Shown: positions 25,014-34,433 of the stretch, piece after piece
Position numbering within the stretch: position 1 is the first letter of the stretch
Layout: the number at the start of each line of letters is the position of its first letter
Source of the DNA: Actinomycetota bacterium
GTDB taxonomy: Bacteria; Actinomycetota; Acidimicrobiia; Acidimicrobiales; Ilumatobacteraceae
Reading direction: 5' to 3'
Assembly (NCBI GenBank): GCA_016700055.1
Contig: CP064997.1
Location: 2,108,001-2,172,000 of the forward strand
Length of the DNA: 64,000 nucleotides
The notes under the pieces: model-generated
The model's database searches: none
Told to the model about the DNA's origin: nothing
What the model saw: only the letters and a program-made list of their open reading frames with translations
Made by a program: the position numbers and the translations under genes

Positions 25014-25873
25014 GCTCGCACCCCGACAGCGCAGATGTGGTGGAGTTGACGATCGACGGCCAGTCGTTGCATGTGCAACGAGGTGCGACACTTCTCGACG
25101 CCATTCGGATCGTCGGAGTGGAGACGCCCACCCTGTGTTGGGCGCCGAACCTGACGCCGGTGAACGTGTGCAGGCTGTGCGTCGTCGAGCTCGAGGGGTC
25201 ACGTCCCCTCGTGCCGTCCTGTTCACGCCTCGCCGAGGACGGCATGGTCGTGCAGACCGACACCGCTCGGGTGCGACACAGCCGCAAGATGGTGCTCGAG
25301 CTGCTCGGGTCGGGCGTCGATCTGTCACAGGCGCCGGACCTGCAGCGGTGGGTGCAGCACTACGGCGCCGAACCGCAGCGCTACTCCGGAAACGGCCTGT
25401 CCGTACGCCGGATGGACGAGCCGGTCAGGGTGCAGGACCGTCTGTACGCGCGCGACTACGACAAGTGCGTCCTTTGCTACAAGTGCGTGGAGGCGTGCGG
25501 GGACGACGCCCAGCACACCTTCGCGATCGCGGTGGCCGGGCGGGGGTTCGACGCGCGGATCTCCACCGAGTACGACGTCGCGCTCCCGGACTCGGCATGC
25601 GTCTACTGCGGCAACTGCATCGGCGTCTGTCCGACGAACGCGCTCGTGCCGATCACCGAGCTCGAGCTGCGCGCGGCCGGTGACTGGCGTCCCGACGACC
25701 AGTCGGTGACGACCACGGTGTGCTCCTACTGCGGCGTCGGCTGCAACCTGGAGCTGCACGTGCAGGACGGGCGGATCGTCAAGGTGACGAGCCCGGTCGA
25801 CCACGACGTCACCGAAGGTCACCTGTGCGTGAAGGGGCGCTTCGGCTGGCAGTACGTCCACGGCGGAAGCTGA
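25010..25873 (+). CDS. Detached N-terminal Fe-S half of the formate dehydrogenase alpha subunit
   Basis: 287 aa. Domains in order: plant-type [2Fe-2S] (Cys43, Cys54, Cys57, Cys71); two [4Fe-4S] sets (Cys153/156/159/163 and Cys197/200/203/207, in CVLCYKC and CVYCGNC); then a molybdopterin-enzyme Fe4S4 motif (Cys238, Cys241, Cys245, Cys273, in CSYCGVGCNLELHV and LCVKGRFG). The protein stops at WQYVHGGS, just where the normal alpha subunit would run into RLTTPL, the beginning of the first gene. The His-Cys3 cluster motif expected between the first two domains is absent (residues 100-125). TTG start at 25010 with GGAGG (24999-25003) 6 nt upstream and a TTGA overlap. Confidence 0.9.
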   Translation: MSSHPDSADVVELTIDGQSLHVQRGATLLDAIRIVGVETPTLCWAPNLTPVNVCRLCVVELEGSRPLVPSCSRLAEDGMVVQTDTARVRHSRKMVLELLGSGVDLSQAPDLQRWVQHYGAEPQRYSGNGLSVRRMDEPVRVQDRLYARDYDKCVLCYKCVEACGDDAQHTFAIAVAGRGFDARISTEYDVALPDSACVYCGNCIGVCPTNALVPITELELRAAGDWRPDDQSVTTTVCSYCGVGCNLELHVQDGRIVKVTSPVDHDVTEGHLCVKGRFGWQYVHGGS

Positions 25874-25961
25874 CCGAGATCGGCGGCGAGCACCGCGGAG
25901 GGCCACGGGCGATATCCGCGCCTGCCCTGCGGTGCAGCACCCCTTGGCTACCTTCGTCCCC

Positions 25962-28900
25962 ATGGCGCTCCACCTCACCGTCGCCTCGGGTCTGGCCCCG
26001 CTGGCCGACGAGCTCGCGAGGTTGCTCACCGACGCGCCGACCGATCCGTTCACTCGTGACGTCGTGGCCGTGCCTGGTGAGGGCACCAAGTCGTGGCTCG
26101 TCGCCCGCCTCGCCGAGCGGCTCGGCGCGAGCGGCGGGCTTTGGCCCGACGGCATCGTCGCGAACGTCGAGTTCGTCTTTCCGGCCACGCTCGTGCGCCG
26201 CGCGCTCGGCGACGACCGCAACTCGGGTCGGTGGAGCGTCGGCCCGCTGACCTGGGCGATCTACCAGGAGTTGGGCGACGGTGCGGCCGAGGAGCTCGGA
26301 CTGGCGCTCGACGCGGTGCGCGCCCGTGCGATCGCCGACCTGTTCGACCGCTACGGGCTGCACCGCCCGACGATGGTGCACGCCTGGGAAGCGGGCCACG
26401 ACGTCGACGTCACCGGTGCTGCCCTGCCCGAACACGTCCGCTGGCAGCCGAGGCTGTGGCGACGCCTCCTGCACCGCCTCGGCGAACCGAGCGACGTGCG
26501 GCGCCTGGCCCTCGACACCGCCGCCCTGCGTGCTGCGCGCATCGAGCCCCTGCTGCCCGACCGGGTGGTCTTGGTCGGGCTGTCCGGCCTGCCGTCGCCC
26601 CACCTCGACGTGCTCGGTGCTCTCGCCACCAGACGTGAGCTCCACGTCCTCGCTCCGGCAGCGTCGATCGAGGTGTGGCGGAGGGTGGCCGGCGTCGCCC
26701 ACGAGCTTGGCGAGTCGGCGGTGCTGCGCTCGGGAGATCCGTCCGCCGCAGCCGTCGCCCACCCCCTCGCCAAGACGTGGGGCCGCGCCTCGCGCGAGGC
26801 GCAGTTGCTGCTCGCCGCGATGGCCGCGCGACAAGGCGTGCAGGCACGGCTGGTCGGCGGTGCCGGAGACGACGCCGGCGAACCACCCCTCACGCTGCTT
26901 GCGCGCCTGAAGCACGACATCGCGCACGACGTCGCACCGCCGGGGCGACCGACCGCCGGCGCCACCGACCGACGCCCCGAGCTTGCCGCCGACGACGCGA
27001 GTTTCCAGTGGCACCGCTGCCACGGTCCGGTCCGCCAGGTCGAGGTGCTGCGCGACGTCATCGTGCGCCTGCTCGAAGAGCACGACGGGCCACGGCCGCG
27101 CTTCGAGCCACGCGACGTCGCGATCGTCTGTCCCGACGTCGCCACCTTCGCCCCCCTCGTCGAGGCCGTGTTCGCCGGCGACCCCCAGCACGGCGTGCCC
27201 CAGGTGCCGGTCAGGATCGCCGACCGCTCCCTGCGCGCCGACAGCCCGCTGCTCGACGCCGTCGCCCAGCTGCTCGACCTGCTCGAGGGCAGGTTCCGCG
27301 CAAGTGACGTGCTCGCGTTTACGGCGCGCGCCGCGGTCCGCCACCGCTTCGGGATCAAGTCCGACCACCTGGCGCGCTTCGCCTCGTGGGCGGCCAGCAC
27401 CAATGTGCGCTGGGGGCTCGACTCACCGAGCCGCACCGAGTTCGGCTTCCCCCCGAACGTCGTCGCGCACACCTGGCAGGCGGGTCTCGATCAGCTCCTC
27501 GTCGGCTCGACGATGCCCGACGAGACGGGCGCGCTCGCCATCGGCGATACGCCGCCACATGCCGGCATCGAGTCCGACGACGTCGATGCCGTCGGGATGC
27601 TGGCCGATGTGGTTCGTCAGCTCGGGCTCGCGGTACGGCGCCTCGGCGGAGCACAGAGGGTCGCCGACTGGTGCGATGCCGTCGCGACGTCGGCGCATGC
27701 CCTGTGCTCGCTACCCGAGATCGACGCCTGGCAGTGGCGCGACCTCGACCGAGCGCTCGCGACGATGCGCGAAGACCACGAGCTCGCCGGCGGCGATCAT
27801 GGCCTCACCGTGCCCTCCGCCGAGTTGGCCGTGCTCCTCTCCCAACTGCTCGAGCACGGGGGCGGTCGCGCACGCTTTGGCACCGGCGCCGTCACGGTGT
27901 CCTCGCCGACCGCGCAGCGCGGCGTCCCCCACCGGGTGGTCTGCCTGCTCGGCCTCGACGGCGAGCTGGTCGCCGGCACGGCCGCGGCCGACGACCTCGC
28001 CGCCGCGCCACCTTGCGTCGGCGACGGCGACGCGCGGAGCGAGCTGAGAGCGCAGCTGCTCGACGCGATCCTGGCTGCCGGCGAGCGGCTCGTCGTTTGC
28101 ACCACCGGGCGCGACCTGCGCACGAACGCCAACGTGGCGCCGGCAGTGCCCGTCGCCGAGCTCGCCGACCTGATCGACGCGACCGTCCGGGTCGGCGCCG
28201 CCCAAGGCCCGGGGTCGAGCGGGAAGGCCAGCGACCGCGTGGCCGTCGACCACCCCCGCCAGTCGTGGTCGGAGCCCAACTTCTGGCCAGGGCGTCTCGG
28301 CGTGCCCACGGCATGGAGCTTCGACCGCGCTGCCCGCGACGCGGCCAGTACCCGCCGCGAGGCGCGCCCGACCCTGCCCGTAATGGGTGCCGACCTCCCC
28401 CCGCAGCCGCTCACCGAAGTCACCGTCGACGAGCTCGTCGAGGGCCTGCGCAACCCGGTCCGCGCCCTTGCCCGGGCGCGCCTTGGCATCTTCGTCGCCG
28501 GCGACGACGAGCGGGTCAGCGACTTGCCCGAGCTGACGACGGTCGGTCTCGGGCGTTGGCAGGTCAGCGACCGACTGCTTGCCAAGGTGCTTGCCGGCGG
28601 CCGGCGCCTCGCTGCCGGCGAACGTGACGAGTGGCTGCGGGTCGAGCAGGCGGCGGGCCGGCTGCCCCCTCTCGCCGCCGGCGAGCGTTCGCTGAACGAG
28701 TCGCTGAAGGCGGTGACCACCATCCTCGACGCCGCGGAGGCCGAGGGCGTGGCCCTCGACGTCCCCGCGCTTACGCAGGTGCTCGACGTCGCCGTCGGTG
28801 ACTGCAAAGTGGTGGGGGAGATCACCGGGGTGCGGGGCGAGTTGCTCGTCGAGTTGACCGCCTCCACGCTTCGCGCCCGGCACCGCCTGGCCACATGGGT

Positions 28901-29360
28901 GCGCCTGGCCGCGCTCACGTGTGCCCGACCCGAAGTCGCGTGGCGCGCGGTCACCGTCGGGCGTGAGAAGGATCGTGCGAAGGTGATTCGGCTCCAGATG
29001 CGCTCGCCCGAACACGCGCGGATCGCGCTGCAGTCGGCGGTCGATCTCGTCGGGCGCGTGCGGTGCAGCGTCGTTCCGGCACTGGCCGAGCTCACTCGGG
29101 CACTGCTCGACGAGGGCCCCGACAAAGCCGCCAGCGACTGGCGGCCCTCGTTCGCGGGCGCCGGTGGTGACAACGGCAACGAGCGCTACGTCAGGTTCAT
29201 GCTCGGCGAGGTCGACTTCGAGGAGCTGCTCGGCATCCCTCCGCGCGCCGACGAGGTCGGCCCGGAGTGGGGTGACGCGGCGTCGAGGATCGAACGGTGG
29301 GCCCACCGCGTCTGGACAATGGTCGAATCCACGACCGTCCCCGAACAGGTGGAGCCGTGA
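25962..29360 (+). CDS. recC: Exodeoxyribonuclease V subunit RecC
   Basis: 1132 aa. Starts ALHLTVASGLAPLADELARLL, the standard RecC beginning; this supports the ATG at 25962 over a frame starting 30 bp earlier. RecC-type stretches: FVFPATLVRRALGD, WRRLLHRLGEPS, VQVLRDVIV-like RQVEVLRDVIVRLLEEHDGP, and ITVSSPTAQRGVPHRVVCLLGLDG. RecC is the helicase-dead homologue that holds the complex together and scans for the recombination hotspot. It overlaps recB by 4 bp (GTGA). The 88 bp before it separate it from the formate dehydrogenase operon; no clear promoter seen. Confidence 0.93.
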   Translation: MALHLTVASGLAPLADELARLLTDAPTDPFTRDVVAVPGEGTKSWLVARLAERLGASGGLWPDGIVANVEFVFPATLVRRALGDDRNSGRWSVGPLTWAIYQELGDGAAEELGLALDAVRARAIADLFDRYGLHRPTMVHAWEAGHDVDVTGAALPEHVRWQPRLWRRLLHRLGEPSDVRRLALDTAALRAARIEPLLPDRVVLVGLSGLPSPHLDVLGALATRRELHVLAPAASIEVWRRVAGVAHELGESAVLRSGDPSAAAVAHPLAKTWGRASREAQLLLAAMAARQGVQARLVGGAGDDAGEPPLTLLARLKHDIAHDVAPPGRPTAGATDRRPELAADDASFQWHRCHGPVRQVEVLRDVIVRLLEEHDGPRPRFEPRDVAIVCPDVATFAPLVEAVFAGDPQHGVPQVPVRIADRSLRADSPLLDAVAQLLDLLEGRFRASDVLAFTARAAVRHRFGIKSDHLARFASWAASTNVRWGLDSPSRTEFGFPPNVVAHTWQAGLDQLLVGSTMPDETGALAIGDTPPHAGIESDDVDAVGMLADVVRQLGLAVRRLGGAQRVADWCDAVATSAHALCSLPEIDAWQWRDLDRALATMREDHELAGGDHGLTVPSAELAVLLSQLLEHGGGRARFGTGAVTVSSPTAQRGVPHRVVCLLGLDGELVAGTAAADDLAAAPPCVGDGDARSELRAQLLDAILAAGERLVVCTTGRDLRTNANVAPAVPVAELADLIDATVRVGAAQGPGSSGKASDRVAVDHPRQSWSEPNFWPGRLGVPTAWSFDRAARDAASTRREARPTLPVMGADLPPQPLTEVTVDELVEGLRNPVRALARARLGIFVAGDDERVSDLPELTTVGLGRWQVSDRLLAKVLAGGRRLAAGERDEWLRVEQAAGRLPPLAAGERSLNESLKAVTTILDAAEAEGVALDVPALTQVLDVAVGDCKVVGEITGVRGELLVELTASTLRARHRLATWVRLAALTCARPEVAWRAVTVGREKDRAKVIRLQMRSPEHARIALQSAVDLVGRVRCSVVPALAELTRALLDEGPDKAASDWRPSFAGAGGDNGNERYVRFMLGEVDFEELLGIPPRADEVGPEWGDAASRIERWAHRVWTMVESTTVPEQVEP

Positions 29361-32300
29361 CCGCCATTCCCGCCGCGTTCGACCCGGGCGGGCCCCTGCC
29401 CGCCGGGCTCACCGCGCTCGAGGCCAGTGCCGGCACGGGCAAGACGTACGCGCTGACCGCGCTGGCGGTGCGGTATGTGGCCGAGGCGGGAGTGCCTGCC
29501 GGCGGGCTGTGCATCGTCAGCTTCACCGAGGCCGCCACGGCCGAGCTGCGCGGGCGTGTGCGGTCGCGCCTCGTCGAGGCGGTCGCGCACATCGAGGCCG
29601 GGGCTCCCCCCGTGGACGACCCCGTGCTCGGCGCGATCGCCTCGGCGCAAGACCCCACACCACTGCTTGCAACCCGCCTCGCCCGGCTGCGCCAGGCGGT
29701 CGCCGAGTTCGACGCGGCGACCGTGGCCACCATCCACGGCTTTGCCAGTCGCGTCCTCTCCGGCGCGTCGTCGGCCGCTGCCGGGGCGGGGCTGACCGAG
29801 TCGGCCTTCGACGTGGACGAAGCCGTCAACGACCTGTTCCTCGCCCGCGCCGGTGACGACCCGGACACCAAGGTGCGTGTCGACAGGGTGGCCGAGGCCG
29901 TGCGGGCCAGGCTGTCGATGCCCGAGTCGGTGATGGCTCACCTCGCTCCGTGTCCTGCGGGCAAAGCCGACCCCGCAGGGCCACTGCGTGAGCAGTGGGA
30001 CCTCGCCGTGGCCCTGGCCGACGACGCGCGTGACGAGGTGCTGCACCGGCGGGCGAAAACGCGCCGACGCACGTTCGACGGCCTGCTCTGCGATGCGCGT
30101 GACCTGCTCACCGGCCCCGGCGGGCCGACGGTCGTCGCCGCCCTTCGCAGCCGCTACCAGGTGGTGCTGATCGACGAGTTCCAGGACACCGATCGCGTCC
30201 AGTGGGACATCTTCCGCACGGCGTTCGTCGACGGGCCTGCTCCCGTCACCGTGGTTCTCGTCGGAGATCCGAAGCAGTCGATCTACCGCTTCCGGTCGGC
30301 TGACATCTCCGCCTACCTCGACGCCACCGCTGCCGCGCGCGAGGTCAGCACGCTCACCACGAACTGGCGCTCCGACGCACCCTTGCTGCGATCGCTCGAA
30401 CAGGTCTTCGACGGCGCCACGTTCGGCGATGCCGCGATCGCGTTCTCGCCCGTCGACGCCGCGCCGGGCCACGAGCACCGCGGCCTGCACGGCGCCTGCC
30501 CGGAGTCGCTGGTGATCCGCTGCGTCCCCCGAGGCGCCGACGCCGCGTTGAGCGCTCCCCGAGCCCGCCGCCTGGTGCGCGCCGACGTCGTCGCCGAGGT
30601 GGCCGAGCTGCTCGGGGGAGATGTGCAGGTGGACGATCCTTCGGCCGAAGGCGGCAAGCGGCCCCTCGCCGCCCGCGACATCGCGGTGCTGACCCGCTCG
30701 AACGCCGACGCGGTGGCGACGGCGCTCGATCTCGGCGCGCACGGGTTCGCGGCAGCCACCGCGGCCACGCGCAGCGTGCTCGAGACCGACGCGGCGATCC
30801 AGTGGACGGTGCTGCTGCGCGCGCTCGAGCGTCCCGGTCACCCGGGGTTCGCGCGTGCGGCCGCGCTCGGCTGGTTCGTCGGTATAACCGCCGAGCGGCT
30901 CGCCGTCCCCGACGACGACTCGCTCGCCGAGCTGCACGACGAACTGCGCGAGTGGGCCTTGCTCCTCGCCGGGCGGGGCATCCCGGCGCTGCTCGCCGCC
31001 GCTCGCGCCCGCGGCTTGAACACCCGGTTGCTGCAGCGTCGTCTCGGCGAACGCCACCTGACCGACCTCGACCACATCGCCGAGCTGATGCAGTCCGCCA
31101 CCGGTGGCCGCCCGGTCGGCGCAGCCGCGCTGCTGGCCGTGCTCGCCGAGCTCGGCGCAGGCGGCGACGAGGAGATGGCGCGCGAGCAGCTCGCTCGCCG
31201 GATCGACCGCGACGACGACGCGGTCCAGGTGCTGACCATCCACCGCGCGAAGGGGCTCGAGTTCCCTGTCGTGCTGTGCCCGTACCTGTGGACGACGAGG
31301 TATGCCGGGGGGCAGATCCCCCACGCCCAGATCGACGGGCGTCGCCAGCTCGACTCCGGGTGGGTGATCGAGGCTCCCACCACCGGTTGGGCAAAGGGTG
31401 TGCGTACGCAGGCGTCGGTCGAACGCGACGGCGAGGATCGGCGACTGCTGTACGTCGCGCTCACCCGGGCCCGTCACCGCTGCGTCGTGTGGTGGGCGCC
31501 GACGACGGCGAAGGGCAAGTGCACCCTCGGCAGCCTGTTCGAGGAGCGGCTCGGCGCGACGCCGGTCGACCCCGGCGACTTCGCCCCCCTCGTCGACGCC
31601 GCGGGCGGCGCCCTCGCGGCTGTCACCGCGCTGGCCCGGCCGGTCCGTTCACCGTCGGGGCCGGTGCAGGAGCCACCGCCGCTCGAGGTGGCCACAGCTC
31701 GGCGGCGCGTCGACCAAACGTGGCGGATCTGGTCGTTCAGCTCGGTGAAGGCCGGTGCCGACCTGCGGCGCGTCGACGCAGCAGCCAGCTCCTCACCCCC
31801 TGATGCCACCGACCGCCCGGTCGTCGGCGGCGTCGACGAGGCAGCGCCAGGCGCGACGGAGGCGCTGGTCGTGTCCGGCGCAGCGGGTGCTGTCACCACC
31901 CGCTTGTCCGACGCGCCCGGGGGCACGCGCTTTGGCACGCTCGTGCACCGCGTCTTCGAGCGCTGCGACTTCGCCAGCGCGACGCTCGAGGCCGATCTCG
32001 TCGCGCTGTGCGAGGAGGAGCTGCGGTATCAGCGGCTGTCGGTCGAACCAGCGGCGCTCGCCGCGGCGCTCACCGACGTGGTCGGCGCACCGCTCGGTGG
32101 CCCGCTCGGCGAGCGGTGCTTGCGCGATCTGCATCGTCACGACCGCCTCGACGAGCTCGTCTTCGACCTCCCCCTTGCCGCGATCCGCGCCGACCGCATC
32201 GGTGCCGCTCTCGCCGACCACCTCGCGCCCGACGATCCGCTGCTGGCGTGGGCGTCTTCGATGCGCGACGAGACCGGTTTCGACATCGACATCGCCGGCA

Positions 32301-32668
32301 TGCTGACCGGCTCGATCGACCTCGTCGCCCGGACCGCCCCCGACGGTCTGTACTTCGTCGCCGACTACAAGACGAACCAGCTCGGCCCGGCGTCTGGCTA
32401 CACCACCGGCGAGCTCGCCGCCGCGATGGCCCACTCGCACTACCCGCTGCAGGCGGCGCTGTACCTGGTCGCCCTGCACCGCTTCCTGCGTTGGCGACTG
32501 CCTGGGTACGACCCGCAGCGTCATCTCGGCGGCGCCGCGTACCTCTTCGTGCGCGGGATGGTGCCGGCTTCGGCCTCTGCCGCGCCCCGCGGGGTGCTGT
32601 GGTGGCGGCCACCCGTTGCTGCGGTGCACGCCCTCGATCGGCTGCTCGCCACCGGGGGATCGTCGTGA
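29357..32668 (+). CDS. recB: Exodeoxyribonuclease V subunit RecB (helicase-nuclease)
   Basis: 1103 aa. Walker A ASAGTGKT at 23-30, helicase motifs SFTEAATAELRGRV, LIDEFQDTDRVQWDIF and VGDPKQSIYRFR, the VLTIHRAKGLEFPVV motif, and a C-terminal RecB-family nuclease with FVADYKTN (Asp-x-Tyr-Lys). It provides 3'-5' helicase and nuclease activity in double-strand-break processing. The GTG start at 29357 is fixed by the GTGA overlap with recC; the stop overlaps recD the same way. Slightly shorter than E. coli RecB (1180 aa) but complete. Confidence 0.95.
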   Translation: MTAIPAAFDPGGPLPAGLTALEASAGTGKTYALTALAVRYVAEAGVPAGGLCIVSFTEAATAELRGRVRSRLVEAVAHIEAGAPPVDDPVLGAIASAQDPTPLLATRLARLRQAVAEFDAATVATIHGFASRVLSGASSAAAGAGLTESAFDVDEAVNDLFLARAGDDPDTKVRVDRVAEAVRARLSMPESVMAHLAPCPAGKADPAGPLREQWDLAVALADDARDEVLHRRAKTRRRTFDGLLCDARDLLTGPGGPTVVAALRSRYQVVLIDEFQDTDRVQWDIFRTAFVDGPAPVTVVLVGDPKQSIYRFRSADISAYLDATAAAREVSTLTTNWRSDAPLLRSLEQVFDGATFGDAAIAFSPVDAAPGHEHRGLHGACPESLVIRCVPRGADAALSAPRARRLVRADVVAEVAELLGGDVQVDDPSAEGGKRPLAARDIAVLTRSNADAVATALDLGAHGFAAATAATRSVLETDAAIQWTVLLRALERPGHPGFARAAALGWFVGITAERLAVPDDDSLAELHDELREWALLLAGRGIPALLAAARARGLNTRLLQRRLGERHLTDLDHIAELMQSATGGRPVGAAALLAVLAELGAGGDEEMAREQLARRIDRDDDAVQVLTIHRAKGLEFPVVLCPYLWTTRYAGGQIPHAQIDGRRQLDSGWVIEAPTTGWAKGVRTQASVERDGEDRRLLYVALTRARHRCVVWWAPTTAKGKCTLGSLFEERLGATPVDPGDFAPLVDAAGGALAAVTALARPVRSPSGPVQEPPPLEVATARRRVDQTWRIWSFSSVKAGADLRRVDAAASSSPPDATDRPVVGGVDEAAPGATEALVVSGAAGAVTTRLSDAPGGTRFGTLVHRVFERCDFASATLEADLVALCEEELRYQRLSVEPAALAAALTDVVGAPLGGPLGERCLRDLHRHDRLDELVFDLPLAAIRADRIGAALADHLAPDDPLLAWASSMRDETGFDIDIAGMLTGSIDLVARTAPDGLYFVADYKTNQLGPASGYTTGELAAAMAHSHYPLQAALYLVALHRFLRWRLPGYDPQRHLGGAAYLFVRGMVPASASAAPRGVLWWRPPVAAVHALDRLLATGGSS

Positions 32669-34428
32669 CCGCGGCGCTCGATGTGTTCGACCTGCTCCAG
32701 CCGCTGCGCGAAGCCGGCGTGCTCGGCGCGTCCGACGTGCACATCGCTGCCGCGCTCGCGCGCCTCGGCGGATGCGACGACGAGACCGTGGCCCTCGCTG
32801 CTGCGCTCGCCGCACGTGCTCCTCGCGTCGGCCACACCTGTGTCGACCTCGGCGCCCTCGGCAGCGTCGACCCGCCGATCGCGCTACCCGAGCTGGACGC
32901 TTGGACAGCGGCGATCTCGGCCAGCCCCCTCACCCGTGGCCCCGACGCCCCCCTCGTGCTCGACGGGAACCGGCTCTACCTGCACCGCTACTGGGCCTAC
33001 GAGCAGGCCGTCTCCGCGCACCTCGCCACACGTGCCGTCGCGCCGGCCGTGGCCGTCGAACCGTCGCCGGACGTCCTCGATGCGCTGCTCACCGGTGAGG
33101 GCGCCGCGGCGCAGTGTGACGCCGTCGTCATGGCGCTGCACCAGTCGCTGACCGTGCTCGTCGGAGGCCCTGGCACCGGCAAGACCACCACCGTCGCCGC
33201 GCTGCTCGCGTGCCTCACGGCGCACGACCCCTCGACGCGGATCGCGCTCGCGGCACCGACCGGAAAGGCCGCGGCGCGCCTTGGCGAGGCGCTGCGTGCA
33301 GCAGCCGGTCGATTGCCCGCCCCGCTCGCCGAGCGCATCGCCACCGCCGAGGCATCCACCATCCACCGCCTGCTCGGCACGCGCGGGGGGCGGTTCCTCC
33401 ACGGCCGCGACCGACCCCTGCCCCACGACGTCGTGATCGTCGACGAGACCTCGATGGTGTCGCTGCCGCTGATGGCCCGCCTGCTCGACGCCGTCCGACC
33501 GCAAGCGCGCCTGGTGCTCGTCGGCGACCCGGCCCAGCTCACGAGCGTCGAGGCGGGCACCGTGCTCGGCGACCTGTCCGGGCCAATCGCCGACCCGGCG
33601 GTGGCCGAGCCCCGCGGCGGTCCGTTGTCCGGTCACACGATCGTGCTCCGCCACAGCCGGCGCTTCCCAGCCGGGTCACCGCTCGACCGGTTCGCGGGCG
33701 CGGTTCGCCGCGGTGACGCGCGCGCCGCGCTTGCCGTGCTCACCGAACCCGGCGCCGAAGGCAACGGCGCGGGAGCGCTCGAATGGCACGCGAGCCCGGC
33801 CGATCACCCCGGCGCCGTCGAACGTGTGCGTGCCCTCGCCGTGCCCGTCGCTCTCGAGGTGGCCGAGCTCGCCGCGGCAGGCGACGCGGCCGGAGCGCTC
33901 GGGCGGCTCGGGCAGCTGCGCGTGCTCTGCGCCCATCGCGACGGCCCGTTCGGGGTCGGCGATTGGAACCATCGGGTAGAGGCGGCACTCGCCGCGAGTG
34001 GCAGTGGTGTCGCCGGCTGGTACCCCGGGCGGCCCGTGCTCGTCACCGCCAACGACTACGTGAACCTCCTCTACAACGGCGACCTCGGGGTTGTCGTGCG
34101 CCGCGACGACCGCCTGGTGGTCGCCTTCGCCGACCACGACGGCGTGCGCTCACTCGCCCCGTCGCGTCTGCAGTCGGTCGAGACGGTGCATGCGATGACG
34201 ATCCACAAGAGCCAGGGCTCCGAGTTCGACCACGTGGTGGTGGTGCTCCCGCCGGCCGAGTCACCGCTCGCCAGCCGGGAGCTGCTCTACACCGCCGTCA
34301 CCAGGGCACGCCTCGGCGTGACGCTCGTCGGTGACGAGGCGTCGGTGGTCGCCGCCATCGAACGGCGCGTGGCCCGAGCCGGGGGACTGGGGGCGCTGTT
34401 GTGGCCCGGCGGCGCTCGCGGCGGCTGA
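32665..34428 (+). CDS. recD: Exodeoxyribonuclease V subunit RecD (5'-3' helicase)
   Basis: 587 aa. Walker A GGPGTGKT at 167-174, APTGKAAARLGEAL, VIVDETSMVSLPLMARLL, LVGDPAQLTSVEAGTVL, and C-terminal MTIHKSQGSEFDHVVVVLP then TAVTRARLGVTLVG. GTG start overlapping recB by 4 bp. Last of recC-recB-recD, the same order as in mycobacteria. It faces sbcC with only 5 bp between the two stops and no room for an ordinary terminator. Confidence 0.94.
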   Translation: MTAALDVFDLLQPLREAGVLGASDVHIAAALARLGGCDDETVALAAALAARAPRVGHTCVDLGALGSVDPPIALPELDAWTAAISASPLTRGPDAPLVLDGNRLYLHRYWAYEQAVSAHLATRAVAPAVAVEPSPDVLDALLTGEGAAAQCDAVVMALHQSLTVLVGGPGTGKTTTVAALLACLTAHDPSTRIALAAPTGKAAARLGEALRAAAGRLPAPLAERIATAEASTIHRLLGTRGGRFLHGRDRPLPHDVVIVDETSMVSLPLMARLLDAVRPQARLVLVGDPAQLTSVEAGTVLGDLSGPIADPAVAEPRGGPLSGHTIVLRHSRRFPAGSPLDRFAGAVRRGDARAALAVLTEPGAEGNGAGALEWHASPADHPGAVERVRALAVPVALEVAELAAAGDAAGALGRLGQLRVLCAHRDGPFGVGDWNHRVEAALAASGSGVAGWYPGRPVLVTANDYVNLLYNGDLGVVVRRDDRLVVAFADHDGVRSLAPSRLQSVETVHAMTIHKSQGSEFDHVVVVLPPAESPLASRELLYTAVTRARLGVTLVGDEASVVAAIERRVARAGGLGALLWPGGARGG

Positions 34429-34433
34429 GCAGC

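Noticed and set aside
29186..31477. 763-aa minus-strand frame opposite recB
   Set aside because: Antisense to a gene with complete RecB motifs; composition is that of GC-driven spurious frames.
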